Positions 1 to 9,508 of a DNA stretch of 64,000 nt are shown piece by piece. Location: the NCBI GenBank assembly GCA_033296885.1, contig MU863937.1, positions 124,001 through 188,000 of the forward strand, given 5' to 3'. Origin of the DNA: Triangularia verruculosa. Taxonomy: Eukaryota; Ascomycota; Sordariomycetes; Sordariales; Podosporaceae. The position numbers were made by a program, and so were the translations under genes. The notes below the pieces were generated by a model. It ran no database searches. It was not told the origin of the DNA and saw only the letters and a program-made list of their open reading frames with translations. Numbering within the stretch: position 1 is the first letter of the stretch; each line of letters opens with the position of its first letter.

Positions 1-160
1 TTCTGTATATACACCAATTGCGCAAGGATAGCCAACGACCTGACACCCACCAAAGTCACCACCCAACGAATGCCATAAACATTTCTGATATTCATACAGT
101 AAATACACAGCAACACAGCCAAGCCTATACATACAATTCTCGTGTCTATCTTTATTTTCT

Positions 161-2035
161 CTACCTCCCACCGGGAATCTTCCTCCTCTCGTTCGCAAGG
201 AACTCCTCCAGGTTCTCCATAAACGGCATCTTGGCGTGAGCACCCATGTGCTCCCACTTGGACTCAAGCAGCTTGTGCGTCTTCTTGAGACCATCCTGCA
301 TCTCGTTGGCCACATCTGAAAATCAATCGTCAGCATCCAACATCCACCACCAAATAGGGCAAACAGGGAGAATCAGCAAGAACAAAAACATACCTAATCT
401 GCTAAACTCCCAAACATTCGCCTTCATACCAATCCCGTAGTACGCATACTTCTGCAAAAACGCCAGCCAGTACTGCACCGTCTCTGGGTGCCCATCCTTG
501 ATCTGGATCAACCTCCTGAGAGTGATTCTCTCAAAGTTCTCCTGCGACTTCTTGTGCACGAACGTGGACTTGGGGACGGTCCACCTCTCGGTGATTCTTG
601 GGAGTGGCACGGGGCCGAAAGCAGGCAGACCAATGTAGTAAGCCGCGCGGAGGGCAAAGTCACAGAAGAACTCGAGGTTGCGGAGGGAGTACGACCGGAG
701 CTGGAGGTCGCAGGAGGGAACATCCCACTTGGCGTCGCGGCGGAGGGGCTCGAGATAGAGGGCCTCCAGGGCGCGGGGCATACGGGACAGGGGGGTAGTG
801 CCGATGGGCTTGTCGTCGCGGACGTAAAGCTTGGAGGGTTTGGGAGCCGGCGGCTGCTTCGCCTTCTTGACCTGCTTAAGCTTGGTGCTATTAGGAGCAG
901 CCGCCTTTGCCTCGGACGCAACAGCAGCAGGAGTTTCGGCGACGGGGGTAGCGGCAACGGCGGGCTCAGCAGTCGCAGGAGCAGAAGTCTCTACCAGCGG
1001 GGCAGCGGGAGTCTCGGCCACTGGTGTAGTAGCAGACTCAGCAGCAGCAGGGGCGGCAGGGGCCTCAGGGACTGATGCGGCAACAGGCTCGACAGGAGAA
1101 GTCTTTCCAACAGCGGTGGATTCAGCGGCGGAAAGCTTCTCAGTCACGAAAGCAACTGGGTCTACCTCCTCTGCGACTGGGACCTCCTCCTTGGCAACCA
1201 CAGGAGCCTCCTCCTTAGCAGCAGCCAGAGCCTCCTCCACCACTAGGGCTTCCTCCTTGGCAGCGACAGGAACTTCCTCCATGGCAACAACCGGGACCTC
1301 CTCCTTGGCCGCAGGAACAGCCTCAGCCTTAGGGGCAGCAGCAGCAGCCTCGACCTTGGGCTCTACCGGAGTCTCAACCACCTCTGGCTCAGCAGCAGCA
1401 ACTGGGACTTCCCCCTTAGGCGCAACGGGTGTCTCGGACTCAACTGCCTTGGGGGGGATAGCCTCCTCAGATTTGGGCGCAATAGCTTCCTCAGCCTTAG
1501 GAGCAGCTGTCTCCTTGACCTCGACCTTTGGTGCCTCCTCCTTCGCAACAGGGGTCTCTTCAATTTTTGGCGCAGCAACCTCCTCTGCCTTCACCTCAAC
1601 AGGCGTCTCGGTCTCGGCATCCTTCGCAACGGGTACATCGACCGGGGCAACAACTGGTGTTTCTGGGACAGCGGCGGTCTCGATCTCGGCGACTGGGGCC
1701 TCAGCGACTAGAGGAACCTCAGCAGTCTTTTCGACTGGGATATCCGCCGGGGCAACAACGGTCAGTTCTGGTGCAGCTTTCACAGCGGGAGTCTCGGGGG
1801 CGGGGGTAGGAGCAGGAGGTGTTGGGGCGGCGGGGGTAGGCGCGGGAGGTTTGCTAGTTGTCGCTGTTGGCTGGGCTGGAGGCTCGGGGGCTCTGGCAAG
1901 CACCTAGTTAACTTATGTTGAAAGACAAGTCCAATTGGAAGTGGCGCGACTCACTTTGTAGAATTTGTGCGGAGCTGTGTCGAGGCACGCGGGATGCCAA
2001 CTTGTACCGGCCGACTCAGGGCGAGGGGCTGCCAT
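161..2035 (-). CDS. RSM10: Mitochondrial small-subunit ribosomal protein uS10m (Rsm10)
   Basis: Component of the mitochondrial 37S ribosomal subunit. Three exons on the minus strand: 2035-1955, 1903-394 and 315-161, about 581 aa. The C-terminal part (about residues 420-530) is the S10 fold, with the conserved stretch TVPKSTFVHKKSQENFERIT and the ending GIGMKANVWEFSRL; the last exon adds about 51 residues. Donors are GTGAGT and GTATGT and the acceptors are TAG and CAG; all joins keep frame. The start MAAPRPESAG is the first good ATG in the first exon, but the frame stays open further upstream, so a longer presequence is possible. Odd: about 350 residues between the N-terminus and the S10 domain are almost only Pro, Ala, Glu, Val, Lys and Thr in PVAKEEAP-like repeats, making the protein about twice the usual length. 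Family assignment is firm; the fate of the insert is unknown. Confidence 0.88.
420..1860 (-). repeat. Low-complexity coding repeats (PEVK-like) inside rsm10
   Basis: About 1 kb of the rsm10 coding sequence, mainly between 850 and 1850, is built of degenerate repeats encoding runs such as AAPKAEEA, PVVAKEEVPV and PVAETPAA. The skewed composition also leaves long open frames on the opposite strand, which I treat as shadows. Basis: seen directly; no function assigned. Confidence 0.75.
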
Positions 2036-2730
2036 AATACAACCACCAAAAGTCAGTTTGCTTTCCACTCGCTCGTTCTGCAGCCGTGATCCAATAATCA
2101 TACCAGTCGCCCCTGCAATAAGGGCCGCAATGGCCGTATTAACCGTCGCGGATACATCTCTGCGTGACCCTCGACTGACACCGTTTGGAGGTTCGAACAC
2201 AACGAAGCTCCCACTTCGGCGATTCAGCCAATTTTTTGGAGCCGGATTGGCCCTCAGGGTCCAGGGTTCTTATCGATAAGAGCCAACCAAGCAAAATATT
2301 TCAAAGATGGCATCTGGATCATTGGCATCACGGGTGGCTAGAATTTCAAACATGTTCAGAGAGTGCAAATCATGTGTGACGTATTGTATTTGTATTTGAG
2401 GCTTCTCTTGCGAGGTCACAACGGCCTTTACCAACAATTTACGTCCTTCCCCTGACGGTTGTGTAGACATTCTCAGTCCACATGCGATTACTACAGACAT
2501 TTCCAGTCTCGTAAATCCTCGAGCTGCCGACCAGCTCCTCGGCGCCATGGCGTCCTCTGTAGCGCAAGTCCAGATGCCTGTCCTTTAAGCTTTGACTGCC
2601 ACGGTGCCGGTATTCAACACATTGAATGCCCTTTGCGGGCGATGTTTTGTTGTCCTGTTCCCGCAAACTGCGGATCAGAGTGGTGTCCTCCACGAGTTCA
2701 ACCACAGCTTGAATGCCCGTAGCGCATGCA
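2036..2730. other. Intergenic, fcf2 3' end to rsm10 5' end
   Basis: Contains the promoter of rsm10 and the 3' flank of fcf2. The minus-strand open frames here have no recognisable domain. The rsm10 frame stays open for about 50 codons upstream of the chosen ATG, so part of this stretch may be 5' coding sequence. Nothing else seen. Confidence 0.5.
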
Positions 2731-3610
2731 TCAGCGCTTCTTGCGCCCAGCAACCAGCTTCTTGTAGAAACTCTTCTTGCCCGACATCTTCTTTTCCTGG
2801 ATCTCGTGGAACTTGCTCTTGAACTTGGCTGTGTTGGAGCCAGACAACACCTCCTCCACAATTGTACGCTTCCTCTCCTTGCGGGTCAGACGCTGGTTGG
2901 CACCGTCTGTTGCGCCGGCAATGATAGTTCCAACCTGGCTGTACTTGGGGACGAAATCCTTTCGGTTGTCCTTCTTGAAATACTGTTTGCCGTTCGCAAT
3001 AACATCACGCATACGTAGTGCTTGAAGATCGCGCTTGAGTCTGCTCGAATGTCAGTTCATGATCCTGGGTGAGGCTGTGTGAGAAAGCTTACTCTGGAGT
3101 CAACTCGGTGCGTCCAATATTGAACCAGTCATTTCCGGCGTTGTCCTTTTCTTCCTGTACATCTTGTTAGCTGAAAATTCAACGACGATAGCCTGATATT
3201 TATCAAAAAACAAGAATGTTGAGTGTTCAGTCAAAGTAACTATGATGAAGGTAATCATTTTGGTGCCAGCTAGTTGACCATGACGGTAACTTGACCAGCG
3301 TCATTTAGATGGGATATATTTTTTTCATGGAACACTAATGGCGAGGAGGCAAGGAGAATGGCTAGCATACCTTTTTCTTTTGGGGAAGCGAAGGAACGCG
3401 AACAGAAAGTTTCTCGGCCTTTCCACCAACCTTCTGTTCTTGTTCCCCTTGCTGAGAAGCCCCAGGAGCTGTGGCAATAGAAATAGCCTTGGTTGAGGGT
3501 GTCGTGACGGCTACCGCCTTGGATGCGCCATTGCTAGCAGCGATCCGAGCTTCTGCCTCTGTAAGAAGCCGGTCGATATCGATGTCTGAAAGGCTGGCAA
3601 TGGAAGCCAT
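2731..3610 (-). CDS. FCF2: rRNA-processing protein Fcf2 (Tdif2 family)
   Basis: Essential nucleolar factor of the SSU processome, needed for early cleavages of pre-18S rRNA. Three exons, 3610-3371, 3154-3093 and 3040-2731, give 203 aa, close to the yeast length. The Fcf2 domain begins in exon 2 with DWFNIGRTELTPEL, continues RDLQALRMRDVIANGKQYFK and PKYSQVGTIIAGATDG, and ends in the basic tail GKKSFYKKLVAGRKKR. Residues 1-80 are a variable acidic/Ala-rich leader beginning MASIASLSDIDIDRLL. Splice sites GTATGC/CAG and GTAAGC/CAG keep frame. It is divergent from hap5 over 1.1 kb. Identification is secure. Confidence 0.92.
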
Positions 3611-4723
3611 CTTGTTGTTCGCGACATGCGCCAGTCCGTGACTGGGGAAGTAAAAGTGCTTCGGGGGAAGGAAAAGGCTGAGAGTCGCGACAAAAAAAGT
3701 CGAAAGCTTCTTGATGCAACCAAAAATTCAATGGTGGGGCTGCACGGCGGAGAAGGTGTGGGTGGGCCGCCGAATGGGCCGTGCGTCGATACCGGCAGAT
3801 GGAGAAACAATTGTTGCAGTTCCAAGTTTTTGATTCGCCGATTCCGTCATAAGGCGGCCAACGTGAGGCTGGTGCGCTGTACAATTGACAGCTGGCAGGC
3901 GGTTGGGCAGCCTCACCGGAGTCCTGCTGCTGCTGAAGGCCTGAAGTCCCGCGCCTGCGCCACACAAGTCCCCTGTCGGCGCTGTCCCAGCGCGTTGTTC
4001 CGGGTGTTTCTTCACTGATGCCCAACCTTTCCCGCCGGCTGGACTGACCGCTTGCACAATTCATCAATCGCTGTCGTCGCTGTCCAGGTTCTCTCCCTCT
4101 TCCTCTCCTGCAACGTCAGACGAAGCAGAATCCCGTGTGGTGGACAAAAGGGTACGATATCTCCAGGTGCGTATCGGTCGATATAAGCTTCCCCCTATCA
4201 TATCTCTCCTGCATCTCTCTTCAACCCAGCAATAAGGTTTCCCTTCGCCCATCTAAATCTCACCCAATCATCTCATGCCCCTCCCAACTGGAGCCTTGAT
4301 TGAGTGGGCGTTCCCAGACGGCCATTTTGAACTCCACCCATTCGCTCCCACTCGTCCCTTTTTTTATCACACGCGCCGCTGCCCACCCAATCAATCTGCC
4401 CAATAAGAACAGTGTTCTGGGCCAGAGAGGTTCTTGGGCTGTGACATCAGGGTAGCTTTAAGTAAACAAACGCCCGCGAGAAGCATCACATTGTTCGTGA
4501 CAGAGAACACGCAAAGCACTGTACTTGCGCGCAAATGCTAAAGCTCTGGGGAGAAACAGAACGACGATAATTACCCCGCGTAGAAGTCAAGCCTTCGCCA
4601 TCGCACCGACGCGACAAGCCGACCCAGCTGTTTAAGAGCTTGCATCCAGATCAAGCTACCAAGCAAACGGCGACACAGTGCACCGTTGGAACAACAGACC
4701 AAGCCAGCCTCAAGTCGGCCATC
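3611..4723. other. Divergent promoter region between fcf2 and hap5
   Basis: No coding sequence recognised. A 62-codon minus-strand frame at 4064-4252 and a 130-codon plus-strand frame at 3626-4018 have no family features. The stretch holds three CCAAT pentamers (listed separately) and the leader of hap5. Confidence 0.6.
4264..4404 (+). promoter_or_regulatory. Three CCAAT boxes upstream of hap5
   Basis: CCAAT pentamers in plus orientation at 4264-4268, 4387-4391 and 4400-4404, about 460, 337 and 324 bp before the hap5 ATG. The first two extend to CCAATCA, the preferred core of the fungal CCAAT-binding complex. The downstream gene encodes a subunit of that complex, so autoregulation is plausible. 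Basis: the motifs are seen; binding is inferred. Confidence 0.45.
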
Positions 4724-6026
4724 ATGGATCCCCAAAACCCCTCCTCAGCCCCTCATGGCAGCCATCAACATCCCCAACCTCCACAGCAACAACCAGTCTA
4801 TGATCTCAGCAAGGGCGGCCACTATGGCGCCAGCGTACATCTATCACAGCAAGGCTTTGCCCCATCAGAACTTTACACCGGGACATGGGCGAACGTCCAC
4901 CAAGGCCTTACCGGCTCTTACAAGGACATTCTGACGGCCTACTGGCAACAAACAATCAGCCACCTCGAGAACGACCAACATGACTACAAGGTGCACCAAT
5001 TACCTCTTGCCCGCATCAAGAAGGTGATGAAGGCCGACCCAGAGGTCAAGATGATCTCAGCCGAAGCACCCATTCTCTTCGCCAAGGGCTGCGATATCTT
5101 CATCACGGAGCTCACTATGCGCGCCTGGATCCACGCCGAGGAAAACAAGCGCCGCACCCTCCAGCGCTCCGACATCGCCTCCGCCCTCGCCAAATCCGAC
5201 ATGTTTGATTTCCTCATCGACATTGTCCCCCGTGAGGAAGCATCCTCCCATGCCAAGCGCACTTCTAACCAGGCTGCCGCCGCCGCCGCTGCTGCCAACC
5301 AACAACCACCTCAGGTACCCGGTGTAGGCCCCGGTCCTGGTGGCCAGCATACCATGAACCCCGCCGATTATGGCGTGCACCAGATTGCTCAGGAGGGTGA
5401 CTACCGCAACCCTCAAACGATGTACCCAGGCCAGGTCATGCCCGGCGCGCCAGCCTATGGTCAACCGCAGGCCCAAATGTACAATGCCGATGACATGTAC
5501 TATGGGACTATTCAACAGCAACAGGTGTGTTTCTTTCCTACCCATCCTCGCATTACTCAGTGTATGCCTAACATGTAATTCGTAACAGCAGAGCGCTTAG
5601 GAGCCGCCCGAGCTGAAGACGGAAGAGTCGGGGGAAGAAGTGGTGTCGGGAGGACCGCAGCAGAAGCAAGATCCCAAGTGCGATGCACAACTCCTCGCTG
5701 ACAGGGCCGAACTGGCTAGGTTAATAGAGGAACATTTGGATTCAGGACCACAAGACCATCAAAGCCAGCATCCTCATCCTCGAACCCATTATCACCAGAC
5801 TGAAACTGAAACCGCCGCACATCAGAATGGTGGAAGTGGTGGGCTGTGGCATGCGGGGACTGAACAGAATCACTATCCGAACATCGCTGTTCTGCAACAT
5901 TCACACCACCAGCAGCAACAGCAACCCCAAGAGCCATTCGTTAAGGTCGAGCTGTTGGGAAACAACGAAATGATGCTTGCAGATAATTCGGGAGGCCCTG
6001 TTGGCCCGTGGCAGGCGGGACAGTAG
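4724..6026 (+). CDS. HAP5: CCAAT-binding factor subunit Hap5 (NF-YC; HapE/AAB-1 homologue)
   Basis: Histone-fold subunit of the trimeric CCAAT-binding transcription complex, which pairs with Hap3 and recruits Hap2. The start ATG at 4724 has good context (ATCATGG) and gives MDPQNPSSAP. The H2A-like histone fold lies at about residues 90-172 (HQLPLARIKKVMKADPEVKM, then FITELTMRAW and DIASALAKSDMFDFLIDIVP). A Q/P-rich tail follows. Exon 1 ends at 5524 (donor GTGTGT). Exon 2 as given starts at 5601 and adds a 141-residue acidic/Gln-His-rich tail, for 408 aa. An alternative acceptor at 5588 would end the protein after three residues (270 aa), nearer the usual length of this subunit. The fold and function are certain; which C-terminus predominates is not. 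Confidence 0.9.
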
Positions 6027-6675
6027 CAGAACATGAGTCAACGAGACGAGATGGGCGTTATAGGAGGAATTTGCTTTTGATTATGCCACGCACACACACG
6101 CACACACGCACACATCCCACGCTCATACATACGATATGTCTGTTGTAGTTATGGTGGTTGGCTTATTCACTTTTTTGAGTGGTTGTCTTCTTTCCCTTCC
6201 AAAATCCCATGGATGACTAAGTAGGTATGTCAGGCTTTAGCGGGCAGGCGAAGCAAGGCGGGCGTGTTATGTTGTGCGGGTCAGCAGTTAACAGTTTTTT
6301 GTTTTTCTTGTTGCTGTTTTGTTTTTCATTTCGGGGTCGGCTTGGCTGGTGTGAATTCGGTGGAATGACTACACTATATATCCTATATTCTCATTTTCTC
6401 TCTCTCTCCTTTCATGACCACCGTTCAGTCTGCCGAAATTGATGACCTGATTTTGTCTCTCTCTCTCTGCAAAAAAAAAAAAAAAAAAAAAAACAGAGCG
6501 CAGTTGTGACAAGTTGCTTTCATAACATCATTACATTATTATGGTATCCTCCTATCTACATACCCCGAAGTAAACTTCTGTTTTCTTTTTGACAAGGCTT
6601 GATGATGCTGTTGCTTGAACAGATATATTTCCCCCAAAAGACAAGGCCAAGCAAAAAAAATCAGGTTGGATCTGA
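6027..6675. other. Convergent 3' flanks of hap5 and sec15 with simple repeats
   Basis: No gene. Contains a CA-rich microsatellite at about 6085-6112, CT tracts at about 6401-6413 and 6456-6469, and an uninterrupted run of 23 A at 6471-6493. The hap5 and sec15 transcripts run toward each other here, so both poly(A) signals should lie inside. Confidence 0.6.
6471..6493 (+). repeat. Poly(A) homopolymer tract, 23 A, preceded by a CT microsatellite
   Basis: Direct reading of the plus strand: a CT repeat, then GC, then 23 consecutive A. Seen from the plus-strand hap5 transcript, it could be an internal priming site for oligo-dT. Confidence 0.9.
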
Positions 6676-9508
6676 TTACCTCAACCCGAAGCGCGAGCTG
6701 AAGTTAGCAAGCGGCGCTGTGCGGACTGGGGCATCGACGGTTTGTGTGAGTCTGAACCAGAGAAAAAAAGAAAGAGTCAGTATTATAGCTTAGGGAAAGG
6801 AAGCAAGTCAGCAGGGGAAAAAACGTACTTCTCCAGCAAAATAGGCCCGTTCATGGCATCCACCCGACCAAACTTCTTGTTGCGGATGGAAATGTCAAAG
6901 AACTCGTCGTGGTTCTCCGTCTGCATGAGCGCCACCGTCTGCTGCAGCTCGTCAAGGTTCTGCTCAAGCATGAATGCGTTGTCCAGCCCTCCGACGAATT
7001 TGGAGAGATGCTGAACGTCCAAGGCCATGGCGGCCACGCCGTTGGGGTTGATCTTTTTGACGTCTGGGGATAGCGGCAGGGCCTATGCAGTAATTCACAT
7101 TAGATTTTGTTGAGTGAGTAAGGGTAGGTAGATAAGACAGGGGGACTAACCAAGATCTTATTCGCCGCGTGGCTCAAGGCATCAAAGTAGATGAGCTCCT
7201 TGATCTCCCTCGGAAGGCCCAGCAAAGTCGAGTTCATAATGTTGGACAGATACCTAGTCAATGTCTGCATGTAGTTACTCGTCTCGGTGGGCGGGGAGGT
7301 GGCGGTCCAGTCATAGTCTGATGTGTCAACTAAATCGTCAATCTTGGAATTGACAAGCTCAAAGATGCGCTTTTCAGCTGCCTTCTTGTTGCTTCTGAAA
7401 GCCTCAGTGGCCTTGAGCGTGATCGGCCCGCCGGCGGATGTGGATGACCGTTCTCGGATGAGAATCTGCTCGAGCACTTGGCAGGCCGTTTCAAAGTGCT
7501 CAAGGTTGATCAAAATTTGCACAATCTGTCCTAGATATTGGGAGTTGAGTCGCTCCACCAGAGACTGGCAGACGATGTCGGTCAAAAGCTCGTCAAGTGA
7601 CTAAATTGATGGTCAGTATGTACCCATGGGTAAGAAAAAGAAAACCTATTAACAAACCTTTTTGAGTGTTTCATCCACCACATTCGGGTGATGAAAGTGT
7701 TCCGATGTGAAGATCAGGAACTGGTTTAGGAGATTCCTAATATCTATACAACACAAGGGATACATCTGTGAGAACGGCAGCACGCAGGGAAATCTGGACC
7801 AATTAGACCTAGACAAAACTTACAAAGACATCCTGTAGAAAACGGTCGGGATACGTACACAAGCTCTTCTGTCGGTTTGTCGTCAACAAACCAGGTAACG
7901 TCGACGACTTTTTGATACTCGTCGCGTGTGTTGATTGCCATGGGCATATAGTCGTCCGTGGACACAATCTTGTTTGAAGTGTCAGCACAAATCAGAGAGA
8001 AGTTGCAGACAAGAGCAAGCATACCTCTTGGAAATCTTCGCCAAAACGGCGACGAAGGAGCTCGGCGTATTTGTAAAAGAGGGTGAGCTGGAAGTTGTTC
8101 ATCATAGTGACCGAATATCCCCAGCTCTGATGTGGGTCAGTACGTATGCGTAGGCAAAATAGATGGATGCATGCATACCTCCATGGTCTCAATGAAGAGG
8201 GCGATGTTCATCTTGATCTTGACCAGCAAATCTGCATCGCTGACCTCCTGCAATGACTTGGTGATGACCCGTATGGCAGTTTGGCACATGGAGTCCCAGA
8301 GCTCGTCGACCTATCCATTTTGTCAGAAGAAAAGTGCTGCCTTTGGGCCGGTGATTACCTACGTCAATGGTTGACCTAATCGAGGGTGCTCGCATCGTGG
8401 TTGCCTTCTCAATAATAGCAAATCCGGCGATGTTCTCCAAAAGACCCATGAGGGTCTCGTCGTCACCTCCAGCGAATATGTTTTCTGAACTGGAGGGCAT
8501 GATAAGATCTTTCTGCTGCCGTCTTGTTGCTGCGTACTCTACGCGGAACTTATCGACTTGGCCAAGGGCATCATGGGTATGCAACGCTTTGTGCAAGGGG
8601 GTGAAGTCAATCTGGTTCTCCTCGTTGTCGATTACATCAAACTCATTACTTTCATCAAAGACCAGCTCGATGGCAGAATTCAGCTTGAAAATCTTCAAAT
8701 ACTCGTTGGCCTCGGCACGCTTCTTTTGCCTCTCCCGTCGCTGTTGAGTAGCAAAGAAAGCAATCTCGCCAAGAAGCTGCGACTTTTCTCGCACCTCCAG
8801 AAACCACTTGTTCAAATCTGCCATGACGGACTCAGATATTGTCTTCTGGGACGCTGGAATAGACCGTTGAATCATGTCGGCAAGCTTGTACTGGGTTGCA
8901 TACTTGTTCTGGATGGTGGGGATCAAGTGCTCGTTCTGCAGGTCTTCCAACGACTTGAGGGCGCGATGGTATTCCTTCTTTCGAATGAGCTCGTGCGCAT
9001 TATTGACAGCCCGCAGTATCTTGAGTGATTCCTCCAAAGCGTTCGATACATCCGTGATATTCTGCCTGACCCCCCGTGTATTGACCAACGCCTGCTTTTG
9101 TTCCGCCAATTTCTCGGTGCTGGCTTGAATTGACTGGTTCAAATCCAAGATTTCGGCTGTCAAAGCCACAGTACCCTCCCGCACTTTTTGGAGTTGATTG
9201 ACGGATCCCAGGAACTCCTCGTGCTTCGTCAAGCCGATCTGCTCAATGTCGCCCTCGCGGTCCTCGGCATATTGCGACAAGCTCTGGGCGAGCGATCCAA
9301 TTCGGCTACTCGTCGTCGCATCTTTCAGAACGGGTATTAACTGATCGAGAAAATCCGAGTCGGAGGGCGCAAGGATGATCTGGAAAGGAGGTTAGCATGT
9401 AGGCCTGCAGAGGTGCTGTCTAGGGATTAGTAGCCCTGATTTCTGGAAGCGACATACCTGAGCTACAGCCGAGTCATAATCGTCCCAGGTTTGGGCTTTT
9501 CTCGGCAT
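6676..9508 (-). CDS. SEC15: Exocyst complex component Sec15
   Basis: Subunit of the octameric exocyst that tethers post-Golgi vesicles to the plasma membrane; Sec15 is the effector of the Rab GTPase Sec4. Nine exons give about 775 aa, the usual size. The N-terminus is MPRKAQTWDDYDSAVAQ (exon 9508-9458). The large second exon (9379-8363) carries the coiled-coil CorEx region (EDREGDIEQIGLTKHEEFLG, then EILDLNQSIQASTEKLAEQK). Later exons hold the C-terminal helical bundles: WGYSVTMMNNFQLTLFYKYA, FPCVLPFSQMYPLCCIDIRN, SLDELLTDIVCQSLVERLN and LDVQHLSKFVGGLDN. The last small exon (6751-6676) ends NFSSRFGLR. Introns are 50-80 nt. The join after IDV/DELWDSMC uses a GTAGGT donor. Internal boundaries may be off by a base or so near 7600. 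Confidence 0.93.

Noticed and set aside
831..1907. Long plus-strand frame (358 codons, Ala/Ser/Gly/Thr-rich) opposite rsm10
   Set aside because: It mirrors the repetitive coding strand of the Pro/Ala/Glu/Val tract; no start context, splice support or family.
2439..2861. 140-codon minus-strand frame
   Set aside because: Overlaps the fcf2 last exon in another frame and has no family features.
7741..7860. A single intron running to the TATAG near 7745 in sec15
   Set aside because: The segment FPCVLPFSQMYPLCCIDIRN before it is in frame and conserved in Sec15, so the acceptor is at about 7794 instead.
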